Shown here: piece by piece, positions 6,448 to 14,508 of the stretch
How the letters are laid out: each line of letters opens with the position of its first letter
Position numbering within the stretch: the first letter of the stretch is position 1
DNA from: Flavobacteriaceae bacterium UBA5079
GTDB lineage: Bacteria > Bacteroidota > Bacteroidia > Flavobacteriales > Flavobacteriaceae
Assembly (NCBI GenBank): GCA_002414705.1
Contig: DIAL01000002.1
Span: forward strand, 714 to 20,459
DNA length: 19,746 bases
Direction of reading: 5' to 3'
Program-made: the position numbers and the translations under genes
The notes under the pieces: model-generated
The model's database searches: none
What the model was told of the DNA's origin: nothing
What the model saw: the letters and a program-made list of their open reading frames with translations, nothing else

Positions 6448-7325
6448 AGCATGTAATTATTTTTTTAGTATTAATTTGTTTTTACTTAAATGGTCAAGCT
6501 CAACATCAAAAAAATGACACACTAAAACATGTTTATATTACTTTAAAGAGCTATAAACAGAAATATAAAAAGCCATTAACTCAAAAAGATTCATTAAGTT
6601 TTTTGTTTAAAGATAATGATACGCTTGTATTAGTAGAAAATTATTTAAGACCAAACGGTGTAGGTGTTCCATACGAATATAAGGACTCCACCTTCCTTCA
6701 TTACTATAAAAAAATTGCGTTCAGAACCAAATCAATTGATTCTTTAGATAAAAAACAAACCATGCGCTATTGGAAAGATGACATTAAAGTTTTTTTCTCT
6801 AAAAGTGTTGAAAAACGAACTCGTAACGATTTTATGTCATTTGCAAAGAGCGTTGCAAATCAAGTAGATTCTCTAAATGTTTCTGAAGTAAAACACGTAG
6901 AAGATTCTAATTATATTGTTTATTATTTTGGTGATTATGAATATGAATCACGAATGAAACATTATAAAAATTCTGATTTCTATTTATCTTGGAATAAACA
7001 TCAACAAATTTATAGTTGTAGTGTAAAAATAGACACGGACTTATATTTTAATGAAGCATTAATTCAAGAAATTTTAAAAGATTACTTCATTATTACTTTA
7101 GGTCATTTTTCTAAAATAAATGATTTTAGTTGTGAAAGTTATTTTGCCGATTGTTATTCTAAAAACAAGCAATTAACAACTTTAGATATTGAATTAATAA
7201 AATACCATTATTCTTATGGTATCTGTAAAGGCACAAACCTTGAAACTTTTGAAGAACAACATGAAATAGCTAAAGAAACTTTGAATAGTCATAATCGAAA
7301 AGTTAGATTTTATCATCCATATTAA
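6444..7325 (+). CDS. Secreted protein of unknown function, tandem paralog 2
   Basis: This 293-residue product has a signal peptide (MKHVIIFLVLICFYLNGQAQ, cleavage about residue 18-20). It aligns with the upstream gene over the C-terminal two-thirds at low identity: W110-K-D-D-I-K-V matches W97-N-S-D-I-V-V; DSNYIVYY (154-161) matches DANYYIK; TLGHF (218-222) matches SLGQF; DIELIKYHY (248-256) matches DLELLRMHY. It differs in having several cysteines after the signal (192, 230, 237, 261), which could form disulfides in the periplasm. No HExxH or other catalytic motif is seen. The start codon overlaps the previous stop (ATGA), so translation is coupled and the pair probably acts together. A hairpin follows at 7333. 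Function unknown. Confidence 0.8.
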   Translation: MKHVIIFLVLICFYLNGQAQHQKNDTLKHVYITLKSYKQKYKKPLTQKDSLSFLFKDNDTLVLVENYLRPNGVGVPYEYKDSTFLHYYKKIAFRTKSIDSLDKKQTMRYWKDDIKVFFSKSVEKRTRNDFMSFAKSVANQVDSLNVSEVKHVEDSNYIVYYFGDYEYESRMKHYKNSDFYLSWNKHQQIYSCSVKIDTDLYFNEALIQEILKDYFIITLGHFSKINDFSCESYFADCYSKNKQLTTLDIELIKYHYSYGICKGTNLETFEEQHEIAKETLNSHNRKVRFYHPY

Positions 7326-7332
7326 TAAAGAA

Positions 7333-7371
7333 TGACCAAGTTTTGGCGTTTATAAAACAAGGTCACTTTTT
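7333..7371 (+). terminator. Hairpin terminator after the tandem secreted genes
   Basis: TGACC (7333-7337) pairs with GGTCA (7361-7365) and GTTTT (7340-7344) pairs with AAAAC (7354-7358), separated by a 2x2 A-rich internal loop and closed by a 9-base loop. Five T residues follow shortly after the stem (7367-7371). It starts 8 bases after the stop of the second secreted gene and may also serve the vWA gene that ends at 7382 on the other strand. Confidence 0.6.
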
Positions 7372-7381
7372 ATTATATTTA

Positions 7382-9526
7382 TTACAAACTTTTATAAGCA
7401 TTTACTAATCTAACAAATTCAGATCGGTAACCATTTAAATCACTACCTCTTCCCTGCTTTGCTAAATCCAATACATCGCTAAGTTTAGCTTTATTATCAT
7501 ATTCTGAATTACGAAGGTGCATTCCAAATAAAGCAACTGCCGAAGCAAATTTCATATCAATAGATGCCTGATGTATATTGTTTTCATGCACATGTATCAT
7601 TTCAATACTTTTAACACCATCTGGTTTTTTGTATCTGAATTTCACAGTAAATAATTCATCAGAAAAATTTGAGGTACTTTCATTTTTGGTATATTTTAAA
7701 TTGGAAATATCTTTTAAATAGTTACTCTTTACGCCAACCGGAATAACTTCGTATAAAGCCGTAACAGTGTGTCCACTTCCTAATTCACCAGCATCTTTCG
7801 TGTCATCAATAAAATCTTCATCAGCTAATAAGCGATTTTCATAACCAATTAATCGATAAGCTTGCACAACGGCTGGATTAAATTCTACTTGAATTTTCAC
7901 ATCTTTAGCTATGGTAAATAAGGTTCCACCAAATTCTTTTCCAAACACTTTTTGTGCTTCTTGCATGGTATCAATATAAGCGTGATTTCCGTTTCCTTTA
8001 TCTGCCAAGGTTTCTAACTTGGAATCTTTATAATTACCATAACCGAAACCTAAAACAGATAATAATACACCTGTTTTACGCTTGTCTTCGATCAATTTCT
8101 CCATGTCTTTATCTGAAGAAGCTCCAACGTTAAAATCGCCATCTGTTGCTAAAATCACCCGATTATTTCCATTTTTCTTAAAGTTTTTTTCGGCTAAACT
8201 ATAAGCTAATTCAATACCTTGCCCACCAGCTGTTGATCCTCCAGAATTTAATTTATTTAAAGCTGCTATAATTTTCTCTTTTTCAACACCTGATGTCGGT
8301 TCCAAAACAACACCTGCTGCTCCAGCGTAAACAACTATAGAAACATAATCTTGAGGGCGTAATTGATTTATTAATAGTTTATAGGCTGATTTTAATAAAG
8401 GTAATTTATTAGCTTGTCCCATAGAACCTGATACATCAATTAAAAAGGTTAAGTTGGATGCTGGTAGCGCTTCATTTTCATAGGTTTTTCCTTGTAAACC
8501 AATACGTACTAACTGTGTATCCCTATTCCAAGGTGTTTGAACTTGTTCCGTATTAATAGAAAATGGATGTTTATCTGTAGGTTGTGGATATTCATAGTCG
8601 AAATAATTAACCATTTCTTCAATTTTAACCGAACTAGCTGGAATTTCTTGACCGTTATTAATCATCCGTCTAATGTTACTATAAGATGCTTTATCCACAT
8701 CAATTGAAAACGTTGACAACGGTTTTGTTTTCACATTTTCGAAAGCGTTTTCTACAATTTCTTCGTAAACATCATTGTTAGCATATGAAATAGGATTGGT
8801 AATATGATGCTTGACTTCATTCGGTAATTTGTAATTGCTACCTTTTGTTGCTACAATTATAACACCGTTAACACCTTGTGAGCCATAAAGCGCAGTGCCT
8901 CCTGATCCTTTAATAACATCAACACTTCCAATTTTTTTTGACTTTATACGATTTAAGGTTTCAGAAGTAGAAATAACACCATCAATAACTATAAGCGCTT
9001 GTTTAGATCCTGAAACAGATCGATTTCCACGTAACACGATTTTTGTACCTTGATTAACGCCATTGCTATTACTATTTATCTGAAGTCCTGAAACTTTTCC
9101 AGACAAAGAGTGAGCAACGGCTGGGTTAGCTAGCTGTGTAAGTTGCTCCGTTTCAACTTTTTGGTACGAAGTAGTTATTTCATCTCGTTTACGTTTTATT
9201 CCTAAAGCAGTAATTACGACTTCCTCCAATACTTCAGAATCCACTTGCATGGCAAAGGAAATATTAGTTGTGTTTTTCTTGACTTTTTTCTGTGTGGTGA
9301 TATAACCAATAAATGAATAGCTCAATACATCACCTTCAGTAGCTTTAAGTGTGTAAAAACCGTCGAAATTAGTTTGAGTTCTACTTGAAGTGCCTTTAAC
9401 AATTATATTCACTCCTGGCAAAGACAGTCCATTTTCATCTGAAATAGTTCCAGAAATAGTTCGTTCTTGTGCCTGTAATTGTAAACTTATAAAAGCTACA
9501 AATACGAATTGTAATAGATTTTTCAT
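7382..9526 (-). CDS. Exported fusion: SusC-like regulatory/plug module plus YfbK-like von Willebrand A domain
   Basis: The product is 714 residues counted from the ATG at 9526; an open 13-residue extension to 9565 precedes the signal peptide and was excluded. In order: signal peptide (1-19, LQLQAQ); carboxypeptidase-regulatory-like beta domain (about 22-96, ISGTISDENGLSLPGVNI and NFDGFYTL); the TonB/SusC-type linker EEVVITALG (101-109); a TonB-receptor plug-like domain (about 112-230) with LIVIDGV (178-184) and ALYGSQGVNGVIIVATKG (212-229); a YfbK N-terminal segment (about 270-315, STFSIDVDKASYSNIRRM); a vWA domain with a complete MIDAS (DVSGS 364-368, Thr432, TDGD 461-464); and a C-terminal DUF3520-like region to 714. 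No outer-membrane barrel is present. It lies 73 bases downstream of menE. Likely a periplasmic or membrane-associated adhesion/assembly protein; role inferred only. Confidence 0.87.
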   Translation of the reverse strand: MKNLLQFVFVAFISLQLQAQERTISGTISDENGLSLPGVNIIVKGTSSRTQTNFDGFYTLKATEGDVLSYSFIGYITTQKKVKKNTTNISFAMQVDSEVLEEVVITALGIKRKRDEITTSYQKVETEQLTQLANPAVAHSLSGKVSGLQINSNSNGVNQGTKIVLRGNRSVSGSKQALIVIDGVISTSETLNRIKSKKIGSVDVIKGSGGTALYGSQGVNGVIIVATKGSNYKLPNEVKHHITNPISYANNDVYEEIVENAFENVKTKPLSTFSIDVDKASYSNIRRMINNGQEIPASSVKIEEMVNYFDYEYPQPTDKHPFSINTEQVQTPWNRDTQLVRIGLQGKTYENEALPASNLTFLIDVSGSMGQANKLPLLKSAYKLLINQLRPQDYVSIVVYAGAAGVVLEPTSGVEKEKIIAALNKLNSGGSTAGGQGIELAYSLAEKNFKKNGNNRVILATDGDFNVGASSDKDMEKLIEDKRKTGVLLSVLGFGYGNYKDSKLETLADKGNGNHAYIDTMQEAQKVFGKEFGGTLFTIAKDVKIQVEFNPAVVQAYRLIGYENRLLADEDFIDDTKDAGELGSGHTVTALYEVIPVGVKSNYLKDISNLKYTKNESTSNFSDELFTVKFRYKKPDGVKSIEMIHVHENNIHQASIDMKFASAVALFGMHLRNSEYDNKAKLSDVLDLAKQGRGSDLNGYRSEFVRLVNAYKSL

Positions 9527-9599
9527 GGTTTTGTATTTTAAATTCCAAGTAAACTTAAAACACAATAGCGCTAATTAAAATCCTGAATTCGTGAACACG

Positions 9600-10667
9600 T
9601 TATTTGAGTGAGGCAACCGTCTTTTTTCGTTGAATTTTTCCAGAATGTGTTTCCTTGAAATGTTTTAAAAAGAATATTTCTTTCGGGATTTGGTATTTAT
9701 CTAAATCTGCAAATAGGTGAGATGTAATTGGTTTTTCTTCACCTTCAATAATAAGAATGACGCGTTCTCCTAATTCATCGTCTGGTAAAGACGCTATGAA
9801 AAAACGAGTGTCTATTTGATTTGCAAGAACATCTTCCACCACTTCAGGATGTATTTTAACACCTCCAGAATTTATAACATGATCTATACGTCCCAACCAC
9901 TCAAAAGTAGAAGGACTGTGAAGTTTAACCACATCATTAGTAATGATTATATCTTCAGAAATATTTTTAGCATCAATAATTAAACAATCCCGACTATCTT
10001 TTGAAATTTCAATACCTGGTAATACTTGAAATAATGAATTTTGAGTACGATCTGTAAAATTATTTAGTTGTTTTACCGCAATATGACTCACAGTTTCAGT
10101 CATACCATAGGTTTCAAAAACAGTTGGTTTAATTGTCTGAATTGTGTTTTTAAGATCTTTTGAAACAGGTGCACCTCCAACAATGATAGTCTCAATTTTT
10201 TCAACTTTATTCAGATTCTTTTGCAATTGCATAGGAATCATAGCGGCAAATTGATATGTCTTTTCTAAATTAATATCTAGGTTTTTTTTAGGTGGAATAA
10301 TATCCAAATGTAACCCTAACATCATGGCACGAATAAGCATCATTTTACCAGCAATGGTTTCTGATGGCAAACATAAAAGTGCAGCATTTTTAGGTTCTAG
10401 ATGAAAAAAATTACCTGTAGTAAGTGCCGAATGAACCATAGCTTGTTTATTTACATAAATAGTTTTAGGCATTCCTGTGGAGCCAGAAGTTTTAGCTGAT
10501 AGTGTTTCGTTTGAATCTAACCAATCAGCTAAAAATTCGCCAATAGCAACTTCAAAATCTTCACCTTCTTTAATATAACTATAGGCTACTTCCTTTAAAG
10601 CTTCACGGTTATAATGAAATCCATTTAATTTAAAATGATTATGTACTTTGTCAAATTTAGGTGTCAT
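9600..10667 (-). CDS. menE: o-Succinylbenzoate-CoA ligase (MenE), compact form
   Basis: This ANL-superfamily acyl-CoA ligase activates o-succinylbenzoate to its CoA thioester in menaquinone synthesis. Visible motifs: P-loop TSGSTGMPK (60-68), A5 motif YGMTET (187-192), ITND (242-245, ATP ribose-site Asp245), the hinge WLGRIDHVINSGG (257-269) and the C-terminal catalytic Lys in HSGKIQRKK (341-349). At 355 residues it is about 100 shorter than E. coli or Bacillus MenE (roughly 450-490). The missing part is all N-terminal, because the P-loop begins at residue 60. The CPBP gene ends 6 bases upstream, so there is no room for a longer N-terminus or a broken one. Neighbouring menC supports the assignment. 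Last of the menC-CPBP-menE run. Confidence 0.9.
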   Translation of the reverse strand: MTPKFDKVHNHFKLNGFHYNREALKEVAYSYIKEGEDFEVAIGEFLADWLDSNETLSAKTSGSTGMPKTIYVNKQAMVHSALTTGNFFHLEPKNAALLCLPSETIAGKMMLIRAMMLGLHLDIIPPKKNLDINLEKTYQFAAMIPMQLQKNLNKVEKIETIIVGGAPVSKDLKNTIQTIKPTVFETYGMTETVSHIAVKQLNNFTDRTQNSLFQVLPGIEISKDSRDCLIIDAKNISEDIIITNDVVKLHSPSTFEWLGRIDHVINSGGVKIHPEVVEDVLANQIDTRFFIASLPDDELGERVILIIEGEEKPITSHLFADLDKYQIPKEIFFLKHFKETHSGKIQRKKTVASLK

Positions 10668-10673
10668 TTGTAA

Positions 10674-11633
10674 TTAATGGTTTATAATGTTAGTAGTTTT
10701 ATTTAAAGGTTCATTAACAGGTCCTAGAAGTTTGTTTTGCCAATTATTCCACTTGTATTTTTTTGAGAAAACATAGAGTATAATAGGAAATATAACAAAA
10801 ACTGGCATAAAAACATCCATAAAACCTGCTGCTTCGGGTAATGAGGTGTCTTTAAAAACGGAATGTGTTTGAAGTGCAGTCCAGTCTGCTGTTACCAATA
10901 ATGCGGTAAATAAGTTATTTGCTGCATGAAAGCCTAAAGCTAGCTCAATACCTTCATCCATTAATGCTGTAATACCTAAAAATAAACCAGTTCCAATATA
11001 ATAAACCATCACTATATAACCCAATTGCTTGACTTCAGGGTTAGAAATATGTAATAACCCAAAAACAACAGATGTTGTAATTAAAGGTATCCATTTATTC
11101 TTGGTAATAACACCCATTCCTTGCATTAAATAGCCGCGAAACAAATATTCTTCAAAGCTAGTTTGTAGTGGAATTAATGCAATGGCTATAACACATAAAA
11201 TGATAAAAGGCATTAACTTAAAATTTAAAACATAATTTTCTGGTGTCATATAATAGTCCAAAAACACAAAGCTAGTGGATACAATTCCCCACAAAATAAA
11301 GGCGAACCAAAAACGCTTCCAATCAATTTTATCTCGTGCTGTTGTTAGGGAAACAATAGACTGTTTGTGGACGTATTTTGCTACTAAAAAAATGCCTACT
11401 AAACCCGCTGCAAATGAAAGCAGCATAAGAAACAGATTTAAATTCGGTTCTAATAACGTCATTAAATCAGTTTCATTCATCCCTAAAACACTATCACCAT
11501 TAGCCATGGCTTTAATAAAAACGGCAATTGTGAATGGAATTTGCCCTATAAGTACAGCCATAAAAATAACCAGAATACCAATAATATATCGCCACCATTC
11601 GTGAAGACCTTTAAATGCTTGTGCTATGTACAT
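10674..11633 (-). CDS. CPBP family intramembrane metalloprotease
   Basis: The 319-residue polytopic membrane protein has about eight hydrophobic segments. It carries the three CPBP (ABI/Rce1-like) motifs: EEYLFR (161-166; E161, E162, R166), FGLLH (191-195, His195) and HAANN (236-240; His236, Asn240). Family members are membrane proteases that cleave prenylated proteins in eukaryotes, or process peptides and regulators in bacteria; the substrate here is unknown. All catalytic residues are kept, so it is probably active. It lies between menC (31-base gap) and menE (6-base gap) on the same strand, so it is co-transcribed with menaquinone genes. Whether it acts on that pathway or is just carried in the operon cannot be told from sequence. 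A hydrophilic tail follows the last helix. Confidence 0.9.
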   Translation of the reverse strand: MYIAQAFKGLHEWWRYIIGILVIFMAVLIGQIPFTIAVFIKAMANGDSVLGMNETDLMTLLEPNLNLFLMLLSFAAGLVGIFLVAKYVHKQSIVSLTTARDKIDWKRFWFAFILWGIVSTSFVFLDYYMTPENYVLNFKLMPFIILCVIAIALIPLQTSFEEYLFRGYLMQGMGVITKNKWIPLITTSVVFGLLHISNPEVKQLGYIVMVYYIGTGLFLGITALMDEGIELALGFHAANNLFTALLVTADWTALQTHSVFKDTSLPEAAGFMDVFMPVFVIFPIILYVFSKKYKWNNWQNKLLGPVNEPLNKTTNIINH

Positions 11634-11664
11634 GTTTATTGAATGTTACAATGAGTTAATGTGG

Positions 11665-12705
11665 TTATGAGTTCAAATTAAAATTCCAAGATTTAGTATA
11701 ATCGTAAAATAAAGAGCCTTGTTTAATGGTTAATGGACTCTCAAAATTATTTGTAAATAAACCTCCAGTACCTAATCCTTGTGGCAAATTATTATTTAAA
11801 GTATAAGTCCATTGTACAATAGCATTTAGACCAACATTACTCTCTAACGCACTTGTTATCCACCAACCTATTTTATTATTTTCTGCATGATTTATCCACT
11901 CTTGGCTACTATTCCAGCCTCCCACAAAACTCGGTTTTAAAATAATATATTGTGGTTTAATATATTCTAAAAGTTTTATTTTATTAGCAGTTTCAAAAAC
12001 ACCAATTAATTCTTCATCTAGTGCAATTGGTAAAGGTGTTTGAGCGCATAAATTAGCCATTGCGTCCATTTGACCAGCTTTTATTGGCTGTTCAATGGAA
12101 TGTAGATTTAAATCTGATAATCGTTTTAATTTTTCTAAAGCTTCATGATTAGAAAAAGCACCATTTGCATCCACACGCAATTCAATATCACTAGCTGAAA
12201 ATTCTTTCCGAATGGACTTTAGTAAAGTTAATTCTGTGTCAAAATCAATAGCGCCAATTTTCATTTTAATACACTTGAAACCTGCTTCAATTTTATCTTG
12301 TATTTGTTGTTTCATAAAAGCGGCAGTTCCCATCCAAATCAATCCATTTATAGGAATGGATTTGTTGTTTTGAGTAAATTGTGAAGGAAATAAACTAAAA
12401 GGTGTTTCGGCTTCTAAAGACTTAAAAGCCATTTCTAAACCAAATTGAATGCTAGGAAAGGCAATTAATTCAGCTTTTAGTGTTTCTAAACCTAAATGAA
12501 TATTTAAACAAGTCCATTGTAATTTATCTTCGTAATCTGGAACATCATCAGCACTTAAGCCTCGTAAAATCCCACATTCGCCAATACCCTTTTTTTCGTT
12601 GTTTTTTAAAATAATAAACCAAGTTTCTTTGGTTTTTAAAACCCCTCTAGAGGTACCACTTGCTTGCTTGAAATTGAGAATATATTTATGATAAGTTGCT
12701 TTCAT
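11665..12705 (-). CDS. menC: o-Succinylbenzoate synthase (MenC)
   Basis: This enolase-superfamily enzyme dehydrates SHCHC to o-succinylbenzoate. It is 346 residues from the ATG at 12705. Catalytic residues in the barrel: K147-M-K149 (IKMKIG, general base Lys149), metal ligands Asp179 (RVDANGAF), Glu205 (SIEQP) and Asp230 (ALDEE), and Lys257 (ILKPSF) on the opposite face. GIGECGILRGL in the N-terminal cap and the GLGTGGLFTNN near the end are typical of MenC. The frame stays open to 12750, but a perfect -7 box lies at 12714-12721 inside that extension, so the downstream ATG is favoured. The same superfamily includes N-acylamino acid racemases and dipeptide epimerases, but the menE neighbour settles the function. 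First gene of menC-CPBP-menE. Confidence 0.92.
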   Translation of the reverse strand: MKATYHKYILNFKQASGTSRGVLKTKETWFIILKNNEKKGIGECGILRGLSADDVPDYEDKLQWTCLNIHLGLETLKAELIAFPSIQFGLEMAFKSLEAETPFSLFPSQFTQNNKSIPINGLIWMGTAAFMKQQIQDKIEAGFKCIKMKIGAIDFDTELTLLKSIRKEFSASDIELRVDANGAFSNHEALEKLKRLSDLNLHSIEQPIKAGQMDAMANLCAQTPLPIALDEELIGVFETANKIKLLEYIKPQYIILKPSFVGGWNSSQEWINHAENNKIGWWITSALESNVGLNAIVQWTYTLNNNLPQGLGTGGLFTNNFESPLTIKQGSLFYDYTKSWNFNLNS

Positions 12706-12706
12706 A

Positions 12707-12735
12707 TTGTATCCAAAAGTACTTAATTTATTTTG
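12707..12735 (+). promoter_or_regulatory. Candidate promoter for the membrane hydroxylase gene
   Basis: TTG at 12707-12709 is followed after 19 bases by TATTTTG (12729-12735), one base shorter than the TAnnTTTG consensus. It lies 27 bases before the ATG at 12763 and overlaps the opposing menC promoter. Confidence 0.3.
12714..12721 (-). promoter_or_regulatory. -7 box of menC, almost leaderless
   Basis: TACTTTTG on the minus strand matches TAnnTTTG perfectly and ends 8 bases before the menC ATG (12705). Transcription would begin only a few bases before the start codon. No TTG lies at the usual 17-23 base spacing (the nearest is about 26 bases away), so the -33 side is weak. Confidence 0.45.
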
Positions 12736-12762
12736 TATTTTAGACATCAAAAAATAATCACA

Positions 12763-13677
12763 ATGCCTGAATTCCCAAACATTATTCTATTTGCTATTCC
12801 TTTTTTTATTTTAGCCATGCTACTAGAAATGTATATTACTGCCAAGCAGCATATTAAGACATACGAGGTTAAAGATGCATTTTCATCTATCGCTATGGGA
12901 CTAGGGAATGTATTTATTGGTTTTTTAAGTAAAGCCATTGTGCTTTTAGCATTTTTTTGGATCTATGATAATTTCAGATTGTTTACAATTCCTGTGGTTT
13001 GGTGGAGTTTTATTTTAATTTTCTTTGCAGATGATTTCTCCTATTATTGGTTTCATCGTATTTCTCATGAAAGTCGCTTATTTTGGGCGTCTCATGTAGT
13101 GCATCATTCCTCACAAAAATATAATTTGAGTACGGCACTTAGACAAACATGGTCTGGTGGCTTTTATTCTTTTATTTTTTGGCTATGGATGCCTTTACTC
13201 GGTTTTCATCCTGCAATGATTTTATTACAAATGTCTATTAGTCTGTTATATCAATTTTGGATACATACGGAAACTATAGATAGAATGCCAAAATGGTTTG
13301 AATCTATAATGAACACACCATCTCACCATCGGGTTCATCATGGTAGCAACCCGCTATATTTAGACAGAAATCATGCTGGAATTCTCATAATTTGGGATAA
13401 ATTATTTGGCACGTTTCAGCCCGAACTTAAGGAAGAAAAAGTCATTTATGGATTGGTTGTTAATATTGAAACCTATAATCCTGTAAAAATTGCTTTTTTA
13501 GAATGGCAAAATATGTTTAAAGATGTGTTTTCTGGTGAAAAATCCCTTAAAAATAGATTTCTATATTTTATTAAACCACCAGGTTGGCTTCATGACGGTT
13601 CTGGAAAATTAAGTAATGATTTACGTCGTGAGTGGCTGAAGAATAATTTACAATCCCAATCTACTAAAGAAAAATAA
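12763..13677 (+). CDS. Sterol desaturase / fatty acid hydroxylase superfamily membrane protein
   Basis: The 304-residue integral membrane di-iron enzyme has all histidine clusters of the superfamily: FHRISHE (97-103), HVVHH (111-115) and HHRVHHG (188-194), with another at NH (203-204). Hydrophobic helices are at about 6-24, 42-67, 75-95, 133-152 and 155-167. The family inserts oxygen or a double bond in lipids such as sterols, fatty acids, alkylglycerols or carotenoids using O2. Flavobacteria rarely make sterols, so a fatty acid or other membrane lipid is the likelier substrate, but this is inference. The ATG at 12763 (MPEFPN) was chosen over an upstream TTG. It is divergent from menC and 38 bases ahead of the dehydrogenase gene, which probably shares its transcript. 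Confidence 0.9.
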   Translation: MPEFPNIILFAIPFFILAMLLEMYITAKQHIKTYEVKDAFSSIAMGLGNVFIGFLSKAIVLLAFFWIYDNFRLFTIPVVWWSFILIFFADDFSYYWFHRISHESRLFWASHVVHHSSQKYNLSTALRQTWSGGFYSFIFWLWMPLLGFHPAMILLQMSISLLYQFWIHTETIDRMPKWFESIMNTPSHHRVHHGSNPLYLDRNHAGILIIWDKLFGTFQPELKEEKVIYGLVVNIETYNPVKIAFLEWQNMFKDVFSGEKSLKNRFLYFIKPPGWLHDGSGKLSNDLRREWLKNNLQSQSTKEK

Positions 13678-13715
13678 TTATTTAATTAAGAGATACGCAC
13701 TTTTGTTTGCATACT

Positions 13716-14507
13716 ATGAATTTCAACAACAACGTTATTTGGATTACTGGCGCTTCCAGCGGAATAGGCAAAGCATTAGTTGCAAACTTGGCGCAACAAA
13801 ACTGCCAACTAATTATTTCATCGAGACGTTTATCCGATTTAGAAATCGTAAAAGACAGCTGTCCAAATCCGGAACGTATAGCTTGTTTAGCTTTTGATTT
13901 AGCAGATTATAATAACATGTTACCTATTGCAGAACAAGCATTATCCTGTTTTGGCAAGATTGATATATTAATAAATAATGGAGGTATTAGTCAACGCTCG
14001 CTTATAATTGAAACAGATATAGCTGTCGATAAAAAACTAATGGAAATAGATTATTTAGGTACTGTTGCACTTACAAAAGCACTTCTACCCCATTTTATGA
14101 ATCAAAAATCTGGTCAGTTTGTTACAGTAACCAGTTTAATGGGGAAATTCGCATCCCCTTACCGCTCTGGATATTGTGGAGCAAAACATGCACTTCACGG
14201 TTTTTTTGATGCTTTGCGTTTAGAACATGAAAAAGATGGAATTTCTGTAACCCTAATTTGTCCAGGCTTTGTTAATACAGATATTGCCAGAAATGCTTTA
14301 ATTGGAAATGGAAACAAACAAAATAGCCAAGATGAAGCTACAGAAAAAGGAATTCCAGTAAACGTTTTTGCCAAACGCATGCTAAAAGCCATTTATAAGA
14401 AAAAGTTTGAGGTATATATAGGGAAAAAAGAAGTTTTAGGTATTTATTTAAAACGCTATTTCCCCAAGTTTCTTCACTGGTTTACTTTACGAAGTGTAGT
14501 GCGTTAG
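13716..14507 (+). CDS. Short-chain dehydrogenase/reductase (SDR family)
   Basis: The 263-residue classical SDR has the cofactor loop TGASSGIG (11-18), NNGG (87-90, with Asn for the usual NNAG), catalytic Ser140 (TVTSLMG), Tyr153 and Lys157 (YCGAK) and PGFVNTD (183-189). The Ser-Arg-Arg after the second strand (SSRR, 35-38) suggests NADP(H) preference. A C-terminal extension with basic and aromatic residues (KRYFPKFLHWFTLRSVVR) could attach to the membrane, as in DHRS7/sphingoid-base reductase-like members. Together with the hydroxylase just upstream it suggests a lipid-modifying pair; the substrate is unknown. ATG 13716 is chosen over a TTG at 13707. Its stop is one base from the opposing GIN gene's stop. 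Confidence 0.92.
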   Translation: MNFNNNVIWITGASSGIGKALVANLAQQNCQLIISSRRLSDLEIVKDSCPNPERIACLAFDLADYNNMLPIAEQALSCFGKIDILINNGGISQRSLIIETDIAVDKKLMEIDYLGTVALTKALLPHFMNQKSGQFVTVTSLMGKFASPYRSGYCGAKHALHGFFDALRLEHEKDGISVTLICPGFVNTDIARNALIGNGNKQNSQDEATEKGIPVNVFAKRMLKAIYKKKFEVYIGKKEVLGIYLKRYFPKFLHWFTLRSVVR

Positions 14508-14508
14508 T

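Noticed and set aside
5614..7325. Tandem secreted proteins as active metalloproteases
   Set aside because: No HExxH or other metal-binding motif at the expected helix (SLGQF and TLGHF regions) in either protein.
7382..9526. Decayed TonB-dependent receptor
   Set aside because: The frame is intact, and the plug part runs straight into a complete vWA domain with all MIDAS residues, so it is a fusion protein and not a pseudogene.
11275..11604. Plus-strand open frame of 109 codons over the CPBP protease gene
   Set aside because: Antisense shadow of a gene whose catalytic motifs are clear; no promoter or homology.
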